Shown: piece by piece, positions 1-5,372 of the stretch
Layout of the letters: each line of letters begins with the position of its first letter
Position numbering within the stretch: the stretch's first letter is position 1
Origin: Clostridiales bacterium UBA4821
GTDB taxonomy: Bacteria > Bacillota > Clostridia > Acetivibrionales > UBA4821
Length of the DNA: 5,425 nt
Direction of reading: 5' to 3'
Assembly (NCBI GenBank): GCA_002402315.1
Contig: DHFP01000200.1
Coordinates: 1 to 5,425, forward strand
Position numbers and translations under genes: made by a program
The notes under the pieces: generated by a model
What the model was told of the DNA's origin: nothing
What the model saw: only the letters and a program-made list of their open reading frames with translations
The model's database searches: none

Positions 1-32
1 TAATTGGCAATTTGGTAAATTGAAGTTTTAAA

Positions 33-52
33 CTGTTATATCTTTATAACAG
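33..52. promoter_or_regulatory. Perfect 8-bp inverted repeat upstream of the metal transporter gene (candidate operator)
   Basis: CTGTTATA (33-40) and TATAACAG (45-52) are perfect inverted copies separated by TCTT. The repeat lies 41 bp before the likely start codon of the ZIP gene. A poor promoter can be drawn over it, TTGAAG at 20-25 and TATAAC at 45-50 with 19-bp spacing, so a bound protein would block it. No U-tract follows, so it is not a terminator. The sequence does not match a Zur or MntR box that I recognise, and the bound regulator is unknown. In AT-rich DNA an 8-bp palindrome can also arise by chance. Confidence 0.35.
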
Positions 53-81
53 GTGAATACAATTGTTGGGAGGTGCTTTTG

Positions 82-87
82 AGGAGG
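82..87 (+). promoter_or_regulatory. Ribosome binding site that decides the ZIP gene start
   Basis: AGGAGG at 82-87 sits 6 nt before ATG 94 and 9 nt before ATG 97. The open frame reaches back to GTG 73, and TTG 79 has its own GGAGGTG (69-75), so a longer product is possible. The perfect Shine-Dalgarno plus ATG favours 94, with 97 next. Confidence 0.7.
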
Positions 88-93
88 TCTGAT

Positions 94-837
94 ATGATGC
101 ATATATTAGAGGTATCCTTGCTGGGTCTGTTGTCAGGAGTTATAGGGACGGGGCTGGGAGGATTAATTGCTTTTGTTATAAAAAGTAATTCACGAAGGCT
201 AATGGGATTTATTCTTGAATTTTCTGCAGGTCTAATGATGTCGGTTGTTTGCTTTGACCTCCTGCCTGAGGCATTCAAACTTGGCGGAGTAGGGATAGGA
301 TGCTTGGGTTTCATAATCGGCACCGCTATGATAATGATACTTGACGACCTTGTAAAGAGAATGAAAATAATACGCAAGTCTCTTGATAAAAGTACAATTC
401 TGAAGGCGGGTATCCTCATGGCTATTGGCATTTCGCTTCATAATTTTCCTGAAGGTATTGCAGTAGGATCCGGTTTTGAGGCCTCAATGAGATTAGGATT
501 GAGCATAGCAGTTGTAATTGCAATTCACGATATTCCCGAAGGAATGGCTGTAGCACTGCCCTTAAGGTTAGGCGGCGTATCCAGGGTTAAAGCACTTATG
601 CTGGTTATACTCTCAGGTCTTCCGACAGCTTTTGGAGCTTTTCTCGGAGCAATACTCGGAGGGATTTCCCAGCAGGTGATAGCTTTATGCCTGGGATTTG
701 CAGGAGGTGCAATGATTTATATAGTTTCAAGCGAACTCATGCCGGAGGCTAAAAAGCTTCATAGGGGCAGGGTATCATCTATTGGCAATATGCTCGGGGT
801 GCTGTGTGGAATTTTTGTAGCCTTTGTTCACATTTGA
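94..837 (+). CDS. ZIP-family divalent metal transporter (GufA/ZupT-like)
   Basis: This is a 247-residue polytopic membrane protein of the usual length for bacterial ZIP carriers, which move Zn2+ and related divalent metals into the cytoplasm. Both family signatures are intact: HNFPEG at residues 116-121 (TM4) and HDIPEG at 145-150 (TM5). Their His, Asn/Asp and Glu residues form the binuclear metal site in characterised ZIPs. About eight hydrophobic segments can be seen, with a short basic loop (KRMKIIRKSLDKS) before TM4 and no His-rich loop. DLLPEAFKL after TM2 and SELMPEAKKL near the C-terminus are similar, as expected from the internal pseudo-symmetry of ZIP proteins. The start is ATG 94 because of the AGGAGG at 82-87. 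It has no close co-directional partner: the next gene is 239 bp away across a repeat element. Metal specificity cannot be read from the sequence. The family assignment is firm. Confidence 0.93.
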   Translation: MMHILEVSLLGLLSGVIGTGLGGLIAFVIKSNSRRLMGFILEFSAGLMMSVVCFDLLPEAFKLGGVGIGCLGFIIGTAMIMILDDLVKRMKIIRKSLDKSTILKAGILMAIGISLHNFPEGIAVGSGFEASMRLGLSIAVVIAIHDIPEGMAVALPLRLGGVSRVKALMLVILSGLPTAFGAFLGAILGGISQQVIALCLGFAGGAMIYIVSSELMPEAKKLHRGRVSSIGNMLGVLCGIFVAFVHI

Positions 838-851
838 GTTTTATCGCGGGG

Positions 852-880
852 TTGAAAAAAGTAAATAAACATATTAAACT
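852..880 (+). promoter_or_regulatory. Candidate promoter upstream of the sua5 operon
   Basis: TTGAAA (852-857) and TAAACT (875-880) are separated by 17 bp, each with moderate similarity to sigma-A boxes. The transcript would begin inside or just before the 882-1041 palindrome and carry it in the leader. This is a weak call. The right end of that palindrome offers an alternative promoter (see findings). Confidence 0.25.
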
Positions 881-881
881 A

Positions 882-1041
882 AGGAATGATGAAATAATAA
901 AACCCGATTTTAAAGCGAGATAGTTTTTGCAAATACAAGGCGGAGGAAGGCGTAATAATGGTGTTATTGCAACTGACGACAACGAAGTATTTGCGGAAAC
1001 TAGCCGGTTTAAAAATGGGAATTTATTGTTTTATCATTCCT
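882..1041. mobile_element. MITE-like imperfect palindrome of about 160 bp
   Basis: The left arm (882-936) and the reverse complement of the right arm (987-1041) are both 55 nt and agree at about 43 positions without gaps. The outer ends are AGGAATGAT and ATCATTCCT, followed inward by A/T-rich sequence. The inner ends, TAGTTT(TT/CC)GCAAATAC, are also strongly matched, and the two arm mismatches there are G-U compatible. The 50-nt centre (937-986) contains AAGGCGGAGGAAGGCG and a run starting AACTGACGACAACG. There is no transposase and no sensible reading frame. The flanks are TA on the left (880-881) and AA on the right, so a TA target duplication is at most degenerate. The size, terminal inverted repeats, lack of coding capacity and a related sequence elsewhere in the window (3218-3272) fit a non-autonomous element. 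A fixed regulatory hairpin is the alternative. Confidence 0.6.
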
Positions 1042-1060
1042 AAACATAACGTTATTGGGT

Positions 1061-1066
1061 GGAGGG
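1061..1066 (+). promoter_or_regulatory. Ribosome binding site that decides the sua5 start
   Basis: GGAGGG at 1061-1066 lies 10 nt before TTG 1077. The open frame begins at GTG 1059, but that codon overlaps the Shine-Dalgarno and has no purine-rich site of its own. Starting at TTG 1077 gives MTKIFKVD, which resembles Sua5 N-termini. Confidence 0.65.
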
Positions 1067-1076
1067 ATTATATAAA

Positions 1077-2129
1077 TTGACCAAAATTTTTAAAGTGGAC
1101 AAGATAGAACCGGAATTTCAGTCAATAAGCTATGCTGCAGAAGTATTGAAGAAGGGCGGCACAGTGGCTTTTCCTACCGAGACGGTATACGGTTTAGGTG
1201 CCAATGCGCTGGATGAAGATGCGGTAAACAGGATATTTGCTGCAAAGGGAAGACCTTCTGATAATCCTCTTATTGTACATATATGGAACATTAATCAGAT
1301 TAATGAACTTGTTTCGGAAATTCCGGACATCTTCTTTAAACTGGCTGAAAAATTCTGGCCGGGTCCGCTTACACTGGTTATGAAAAAGTCATCATGGATA
1401 CCTGAGCTGGTTACTGCGGGCCTGGATACAGTAGGTATACGTATGCCGAACCATCCGGCAGCGTTATTGCTGTTAAAATATGCCGATATACCTGTTGCGG
1501 CTCCTAGCGCCAATATTTCAGGCTCTCCAAGTCCAACCAGAGTTGAACATGTTATTAACGATTTGAATAATAAGGTTGATGTAATTATTGACGGTGGTGA
1601 TTGTGCTGTTGGATTAGAGTCTACAGTGTTGGATATCACTGGAAATGAACCGGTCATATTAAGACCGGGGGGAGTTACGCCTGAGCAGATAGAGAAAACG
1701 TTAGGACGGGTAGTGGTTGATAAGTATGTTTACAGTAAGCTGGAAACTCAAAGTACAAAACCTAGAAGCCCAGGAGTCAAATATAAGCATTATTCACCAA
1801 GGGCTAAAGTGATTGTGGTAGATGGACCTTTAGATAAGCTGATAGCAGAGATTAACAAGCAAGCTCAAAACCATATAAAGCAAAATAAAAGAGTTGGTAT
1901 AATGGCCACTGAACAAACCAAGGATTACTATGTGTATGGGGAGATCCTATCGGCCGGAGATAGGGAAAAGCCGGAGACCATAGCAGCCAATTTTTTTAGA
2001 CTTCTCCGCTTTTTTGATGAGAAAGGAATGGATGTTATACTTACAGAGGGTATAGATAGGAGCGGAATAGGAATAGCGATAATGAATAGAATGATTAGAG
2101 CGGCAGGATATAACGTTATTAATGTGTGA
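1077..2129 (+). CDS. sua5: L-threonylcarbamoyladenylate synthase, two-domain Sua5 type
   Basis: This cytoplasmic enzyme makes threonylcarbamoyl-AMP from L-threonine, bicarbonate and ATP. The product feeds the t6A37 modification of tRNAs that read ANN codons, which is completed by TsaD, TsaB and TsaE. From TTG 1077 it has 350 residues, close to B. subtilis YwlC. The N-terminal YrdC-type domain (about 12-205) shows PTETVYGLG (33-41), the K-x-R-x-S-x-N signature (K57, R59, S61, N63) and APSANISG (142-149), followed by ESTVLD (181-186) and LRPGG. A linker contains SPGVKYKHYSP (231-241), the conserved segment that in Sua5 folds over the active site. The C-terminal Sua5 domain (about 244-350) is complete. 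TTG is preferred over GTG 1059 because the ribosome binding site at 1061-1066 would otherwise lie inside the gene. The arginine phosphatase gene follows after 12 bp, so the two are almost certainly co-transcribed. Confidence 0.95.
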   Translation: MTKIFKVDKIEPEFQSISYAAEVLKKGGTVAFPTETVYGLGANALDEDAVNRIFAAKGRPSDNPLIVHIWNINQINELVSEIPDIFFKLAEKFWPGPLTLVMKKSSWIPELVTAGLDTVGIRMPNHPAALLLLKYADIPVAAPSANISGSPSPTRVEHVINDLNNKVDVIIDGGDCAVGLESTVLDITGNEPVILRPGGVTPEQIEKTLGRVVVDKYVYSKLETQSTKPRSPGVKYKHYSPRAKVIVVDGPLDKLIAEINKQAQNHIKQNKRVGIMATEQTKDYYVYGEILSAGDREKPETIAANFFRLLRFFDEKGMDVILTEGIDRSGIGIAIMNRMIRAAGYNVINV

Positions 2130-2130
2130 C

Positions 2131-2138
2131 GGGGTGAT
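2131..2138 (+). promoter_or_regulatory. Ribosome binding site that decides the arginine phosphatase start
   Basis: GGGGTGAT (2131-2138) matches the 3' half of the AGGAGGTGATC consensus and lies immediately after the sua5 stop, 3 nt before GTG 2142. The nearby ATGs at 2137 and 2140 run straight into TGA, so GTG 2142 is the only sensible start. It puts the catalytic Cys at residue 8, as expected. Confidence 0.7.
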
Positions 2139-2141
2139 GAT

Positions 2142-2621
2142 GTGAGAAAGGTGTTGTTTGTTTGTACTGGCAATACATGTAGAAGCTGTATGGCTGAAGC
2201 CTTGTTTAAAAATGTTGTTGGTTCTCAGGATAAACTAAGTGAAGTCGAAATCAGTTCAGCAGGAATATTTGCTAAGGACGGTGAAACAGCCAGTGCAAAT
2301 GCTATTCGGGTTATAAGGGAGTTTGGAGCTGATTTGAATGAGCATAGGGCAAAGAGATTGACAAAGGAAATGGTTGATTCAGCAGAGTTAATATTAAGCA
2401 TGACGGCTCAGCATAAACAACACATCATACAGATTTATCCTGGAGCGCAAGACAAGGTATATACACTAACAGAATTTGCATACCTGGACGAAGATGGAAT
2501 AGACAACAAAAACCTGGATATTACCGATCCTTATGGAATGCCGGCGGAGGTTTATAAAGCTTGTGCAGGTGAAATATTTAATATCCTAAAAAGGATATAT
2601 GAGAAAATTATAGACGGTTAG
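2142..2621 (+). CDS. ywlE: Low-molecular-weight protein arginine phosphatase (YwlE-like)
   Basis: This 159-residue protein has the low-molecular-weight PTP fold and the usual length for the family. The P-loop C-x5-R-S is at the N-terminus: C8-TGNTC-R14-S15. The catalytic acid is D129 in DPYG (129-132). The residue after Asn is Thr (T12). In B. subtilis YwlE the equivalent Thr11 selects phospho-arginine, whereas tyrosine phosphatases carry Ile there (GNICRS). I therefore call it an arginine phosphatase that would remove marks placed by a McsB-type kinase. No mcsB is in the window. Oddly, the residue after R-S is C16, where the family almost always has Pro (CRSPMAE). It is the second gene of the sua5 operon, an association known in Bacillus, where ywlC and ywlE are close neighbours. 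The fold is certain; the substrate is inferred from T12. Confidence 0.88.
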   Translation: MRKVLFVCTGNTCRSCMAEALFKNVVGSQDKLSEVEISSAGIFAKDGETASANAIRVIREFGADLNEHRAKRLTKEMVDSAELILSMTAQHKQHIIQIYPGAQDKVYTLTEFAYLDEDGIDNKNLDITDPYGMPAEVYKACAGEIFNILKRIYEKIIDG

Positions 2622-2638
2622 GTATGTACTTACTCCGC

Positions 2639-2684
2639 AAAAATTATATCTTCCAGAAAACTTCAATTTGAAGATGTAATTATT
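2639..2684 (+). terminator. Weak AT-rich stem-loop after the sua5-ywlE operon
   Basis: Arms 2639-2653 and 2670-2684 pair over 15 positions with one mismatch and one G-U pair, around a 16-nt loop. The stem is mostly A-U and is followed by only a few T residues. It lies 18 bp after the stop codon, where a terminator would be expected, but its low stability makes this a tentative call. Read-through into the SRP RNA remains possible. Confidence 0.3.
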
Positions 2685-2690
2685 TTGATA

Positions 2691-2719
2691 TTGATTATTC
2701 AGGCCGGGTAGCTTATAAT
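2691..2719 (+). promoter_or_regulatory. Upstream candidate promoter for the SRP RNA
   Basis: TTGATT (2691-2696) and a perfect TATAAT (2714-2719) are exactly 17 bp apart. The predicted start near 2726 is about 45 nt upstream of the mature 5' end, so transcripts from here would need 5' processing. Confidence 0.4.
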
Positions 2720-2729
2720 TATATAGCTG

Positions 2730-2758
2730 TTAAAACTAACAAAATAGTTTTATATAAT
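2730..2758 (+). promoter_or_regulatory. Proximal promoter for the SRP RNA
   Basis: TTAAAA (2730-2735) and a perfect TATAAT (2753-2758) are 17 bp apart. Initiation about 7 nt downstream falls near 2765, just before the closing helix of the SRP RNA at 2771. This is the best-positioned promoter. Its spacer is filled by an 8-bp inverted repeat, TAAAACTA (2731-2738) and TAGTTTTA (2745-2752). Confidence 0.5.
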
Positions 2759-2770
2759 AAAGCTGAATTT

Positions 2771-3044
2771 TTGGCTGTGCTAGGCGGGGAGGTAGCGGTG
2801 CCCTGTACCTGCAATCCGCTATAGCAGGGCTTAACTCCTTTCATAGGCCATTTCCTGTAAGGTCCGGCTCATAAAAGTAGTAATGAGAATCAGGTCTTGC
2901 GCAATAGGAATCTATGAACCCCGTCAGATCCGGAAGGAAGCAGCGGTAAGGAGTCACTCTTATGTGCCGTGAGGCTGCCTGGTTTGAGCTAACTATAGGT
3001 GCATCGCTTGTAGGGAGTGTGTCGAAGAAAAGGTGCACAGCCAA
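2771..3044 (+). ncRNA. ffs: Signal recognition particle RNA, large Bacillus/Clostridium type (scRNA)
   Basis: This RNA is the scaffold of the signal recognition particle. It binds Ffh and directs ribosomes making membrane or secreted proteins to FtsY at the membrane. The ends pair perfectly over 10 bp: TTGGCTGTGC (2771-2780) with GCACAGCCAA (3035-3044). The Alu-domain sequence GGTAGCGGTGCCCTGTACC and the following TGCAATCCGCT closely match B. subtilis scRNA from memory. The S-domain tip is clear: TCCGGAAGGAAGCAGC (2929-2944) has the GGAA tetraloop (2932-2935) and the A/C-rich asymmetric loop that Ffh recognises. About 274 nt is the expected size for the long type with an Alu domain, unlike the roughly 114-nt form of E. 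coli. Exact 5' and 3' ends are inferred from the closing helix. Bacillus ffs sits beside dnaX; here it lies alone between ywlE and an HD-GYP gene. A minus-strand open frame over its 3' part is a shadow. Confidence 0.95.
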
Positions 3045-3055
3045 TCAAATATTTT

Positions 3056-3092
3056 CGGAGGGATGGTGAAAACTATCCCTCCGGTTGCTTTT
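3056..3092 (+). terminator. Intrinsic terminator of the SRP RNA
   Basis: CGGAGGGATGGT (3056-3067) pairs with ACTATCCCTCCG (3072-3083) over 12 bp, with one G-U pair, closed by a GAAA tetraloop (3068-3071). It is followed by GTTGCTTTTA, a modest U-tract. The stem is strong and GC-rich and lies 11 nt after the mature SRP RNA. Confidence 0.8.
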
Positions 3093-3145
3093 AATATAAA
3101 TATTATAATATTACAATAGTATTACAAAATTTATATTAATCTTTG

Positions 3146-3168
3146 GAAGGATTTTGACAAAAATCTTC
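3146..3168. promoter_or_regulatory. Inverted repeat touching the -35 of the HD-GYP promoter (candidate operator)
   Basis: GATTTT (3150-3155) and AAAATC (3160-3165) pair around GACA. The stem extends outward by GAA/TTC with a single bulged G, to 3146 and 3168. The right end overlaps the proposed -35 (3166-3171). It also contains a perfect TTGACA (3154-3159), which has no good -10 at normal spacing. Chance is possible given the A/T runs. Confidence 0.25.
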
Positions 3169-3194
3169 AAACTTTTTTAATGATATGTTATAAT
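3166..3194 (+). promoter_or_regulatory. Extended -10 promoter for the HD-GYP gene
   Basis: TATAAT (3189-3194) is preceded by TGT, giving the extended -10 TGTTATAAT. TTCAAA (3166-3171) stands 17 bp upstream as a fair -35. Initiation near 3201 would give a leader of about 200 nt that contains the short repeat element at 3218-3272. It points the right way and follows the SRP terminator, so it fits as the start of a new transcription unit. Confidence 0.5.
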
Positions 3195-3217
3195 TAAAAA
3201 TGACATAAATACAATCA

Positions 3218-3272
3218 TTATGGAATGATAAAATAATAGCCTCTTAAAAAATGTGAGTTTATCATTCCATAA
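3218..3272. repeat. Short inverted-repeat element sharing its ends with the 882-1041 element
   Basis: Fifteen-bp perfect inverted repeats, TTATGGAATGATAAA (3218-3232) and its complement (3258-3272), enclose 25 bp. GGAATGATAAAATAATA (3222-3238) matches the left end of the first element (883-899) at 16 of 17 positions, and the right end also shares TTTATCATTCC. If the element is TGGAATGAT...ATCATTCCA, it is flanked by TA on both sides (3219-3220 and 3271-3272), the target duplication typical of IS630/mariner-like MITEs. It could be an internally deleted relative of the larger copy. It lies inside the probable leader of the HD-GYP mRNA. Confidence 0.55.
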
Positions 3273-3293
3273 GTAGTAAAGTCTCACTTTTTT
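3246..3293 (+). promoter_or_regulatory. Terminator-like hairpin interlocked with the leader repeat
   Basis: AAAAAATGTGAG (3246-3257) can pair with CTCACTTTTTT (3283-3293) through GTGAG/CTCAC and six A-U pairs, with one bulged U. The second arm ends in a run of six T. The first arm lies in the loop of the 3218-3272 hairpin, and the second arm lies beyond it. The two stems are therefore interlocked, either as alternative folds or as a pseudoknot. The stem is short and the loop is 25 nt, so this is tentative. Confidence 0.25.
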
Positions 3294-3404
3294 GCAAATT
3301 CAATCGGTTTCTTACTGTTCTCGCAGAATTTAGCTTTAATTAATATCGTATTAAATATCATTTACTTACAAAGATATATAAATATTGGAAGTGGGTACAT
3401 AAGA

Positions 3405-5372
3405 ATGAAGGTCACAAAATTTAAACTAAAGATGTTTTTAATGTTCTTCATGGCGACAGTAACACCCATAATTTTTTTTATAGCCCTAGTTTATATATTG
3501 GGCTCTAATGGATATACCTCATTTGAGAGTAATGATAGCATTATCAAGTTAGGGGCATTTTTGACACTTGTCCTTAGCTTTTTTTTGTTTTTAAAAAGTT
3601 ATTATGATGCAAATAAAATGTGGACGAAAGTATTAAGCGAAATTAAGAAGGGCATTTTAGCGGTACAGACTGGAGATTTTGAGCATAAAACTTCATTCCT
3701 GACATCTGAAGAATTTACTGAACTGGAATTAGCATATAAAGCAATGACAGAGAAGCTTAAAGGAGACAAGAAAGAAATAGAGTTTCAGGCGTTAGAGATA
3801 TATGCAAAAAATATGGAGATACAGCAGACTAATATAGAATTAGAGGCATCGTATGGCCAGTTGCAGGCAACTATAAACCAGTTGAATGATTCCGAACAAA
3901 AGTATTATTCACTGGTTAAGAATATTACTGATATAGTTTGTGTAATCAGGTTGGACGGAAGTATATATTTTATCAATAACATGGTTAAAGATATACTTGG
4001 TTATAGCAGGGAAGAAGTTGAGGGTAGAAATATCAAGGAACTGATTAAACCCGATATTTCAGATAGCTTTTTTGAAAAAGTAAGTAATGGTTTAAAAACT
4101 AAGAATTCCTTAATGTTGGAACTGGAGCTTGTAACTAAAGACGGCCGGATAGTATTGTCTGAAGCTACATTAACTAACTTTGTTTACGATGGTGAAATTA
4201 TAGGATTGCAGGCAATCCTCCGGGATATTACTCAAAAAAAGAAAATGGAGGAGGAAATAATCGCATCTTACAAGGAATTGGCTACCATTAATAATTTAAG
4301 CAGGAAATTGAATGCTACACTTGAGATTAATCATGTTTCAAATCTAGTAGTGCATGAAATATGCAGGGTGTTAAAGAATCCTCTTTGTACTCTAAGGCTG
4401 CTTGATGAGACAGGGAACTATCTGATTCCCGCGGCTTATGCAGGGGAGTATGTTATAGGAGAAGTTAAGAGTGTTAGTGATTTTTCAGTATATGACATAA
4501 AAAATCCCCTTTTTAGAAAAGTATTTGAAACAGATGGTTCTGTAATAAAACATGATGTTGAACAGAGCAATCTAATTAAAAAGATTAATTCTACAAAAAA
4601 ACCTAAGGAAAAGATAAACGAATTATTGATGACGCCAATAAAAAACAATGATAAATGGTTAGGTGTTTTAACGGTTGGAACAACCGGAAAGTTTACTTCC
4701 CGGCAGAAGAGCCTTCTATCTTCTATTGCAAATAATGCAGCCATTGCTATTGAAAATGCGAGATTATATGATTTATCTAAAAGAAATTTTATAAAGACTG
4801 TTAATGCTTTGATTGCAGCTATTGAGGCTAAAGATAAATATACAGAAGGACATTCTCACAGGGTATCCAAGTATGCCGTGATACTGGCTGAAAAGATGGG
4901 ACTGTCTAAAGAACAAATAGATGAGGTGCGTGTAGCAGGCATACTCCATGATATTGGCAAGATTGGTGTCCCGGATGCAATTCTCAGTAAACCGCAAAGG
5001 CTTACCCTGGATGAGTATGAGCAAATTAAGAAGCATCCCACTATAAGCAATAAGATTCTGGAACCTGTTGGACTGACAGATGGAACCATGAAGGCCATTA
5101 CACACCACCACGAAAGGTGGGATGGCAAAGGGTATCCCTTCGGTATTACAAATGAGCAGCTTTCAATTGAAGCCCAAATCATTTCGGTTGCAGATGCACT
5201 TGATGCTATGACGTCGGACAGAGCTTATAGAAAAGCTATGACTGAAGAAGATGCTGTAAGAGAGATTGTTAAAGGTAGGGATACCCAGTTCAGCCCCAGA
5301 GTAGTTGATGTACTGTCTGAGCTGTTTAAAGCTAAAGGAGCACAAATATTTAAAGATGATTTTGAACAATAA
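3405..5372 (+). CDS. Membrane-anchored HAMP-PAS-GAF-HD-GYP protein, predicted c-di-GMP phosphodiesterase
   Basis: The 655-residue protein starts with two membrane segments (about 10-32 and 46-65) joined by a loop of only about 13 residues, so no external sensor domain fits. A HAMP-like segment (about 66-118, with TGDF and EEFTELELAYKAM) and a coiled coil (about 120-160) follow. Next come a PAS domain (about 163-285, ending in LRDITQKKKMEEE), a GAF domain (about 291-455) and the HD-GYP domain (about 465-650). HD-GYP proteins degrade the second messenger c-di-GMP. The metal-ligand set is complete: H483 (HSHRV), H515-D516 with K519 (HDIGK), H544, H568-H569 and D597. The GYP loop is G576-Y577-P578, so it should be active. 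Residue 479, where trinuclear enzymes carry a Glu ligand, is Tyr, suggesting a binuclear centre. ATG 3405 has a modest AGTGGG (3390-3395) at 9-nt spacing. The gene appears monocistronic. The signal sensed by PAS and GAF is unknown. Confidence 0.93.
   Translation: MKVTKFKLKMFLMFFMATVTPIIFFIALVYILGSNGYTSFESNDSIIKLGAFLTLVLSFFLFLKSYYDANKMWTKVLSEIKKGILAVQTGDFEHKTSFLTSEEFTELELAYKAMTEKLKGDKKEIEFQALEIYAKNMEIQQTNIELEASYGQLQATINQLNDSEQKYYSLVKNITDIVCVIRLDGSIYFINNMVKDILGYSREEVEGRNIKELIKPDISDSFFEKVSNGLKTKNSLMLELELVTKDGRIVLSEATLTNFVYDGEIIGLQAILRDITQKKKMEEEIIASYKELATINNLSRKLNATLEINHVSNLVVHEICRVLKNPLCTLRLLDETGNYLIPAAYAGEYVIGEVKSVSDFSVYDIKNPLFRKVFETDGSVIKHDVEQSNLIKKINSTKKPKEKINELLMTPIKNNDKWLGVLTVGTTGKFTSRQKSLLSSIANNAAIAIENARLYDLSKRNFIKTVNALIAAIEAKDKYTEGHSHRVSKYAVILAEKMGLSKEQIDEVRVAGILHDIGKIGVPDAILSKPQRLTLDEYEQIKKHPTISNKILEPVGLTDGTMKAITHHHERWDGKGYPFGITNEQLSIEAQIISVADALDAMTSDRAYRKAMTEEDAVREIVKGRDTQFSPRVVDVLSELFKAKGAQIFKDDFEQ

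Noticed and set aside
838..881. Intrinsic terminator directly after the ZIP gene
   Set aside because: There is no GC-rich stem with a T-run on the + strand before the palindrome. Only the 882-1041 element could stop transcription here, and it lacks a clear U-tract.
1295..1657. Minus-strand open frame of 120 codons inside sua5
   Set aside because: It lies opposite conserved Sua5 motifs, its composition is typical of an antisense shadow, and no domain is recognisable.
2581..2598. Hairpin ATATCCT-AAAA-AGGATAT
   Set aside because: The 7-bp stem lies inside the 3' end of the ywlE coding sequence, with no T-run after it; it is probably a coding coincidence.
2841..3044. Minus-strand open frame of 67 codons
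   Set aside because: It lies entirely within the SRP RNA gene, has no ribosome binding site I can see, and its sequence is explained by RNA structure on the + strand.
3154..3194. Promoter pairing the perfect TTGACA (3154-3159) with TATAAT (3189-3194)
   Set aside because: The spacing is 29 bp, far from the 16-18 bp needed, so TTCAAA at 3166-3171 was used instead.
3340..3354. TTAATA-TCG-TATTAA inverted repeat before the HD-GYP gene
   Set aside because: A 6-bp stem made only of A/T pairs is expected by chance in such AT-rich DNA.
3201..3404. A c-di-GMP (GEMM) riboswitch in the leader of the HD-GYP gene
   Set aside because: I looked for the conserved GEMM-I core (CACGCACAGGGCAAACC-like) and found nothing resembling it. 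The leader is A/T-rich with simple inverted repeats only.
4436..5182. Overlapping minus-strand open frames opposite the HD-GYP gene
   Set aside because: They mirror the GAF and HD-GYP coding sequence, which has intact catalytic motifs on the + strand; the frames overlap each other and have no family features.
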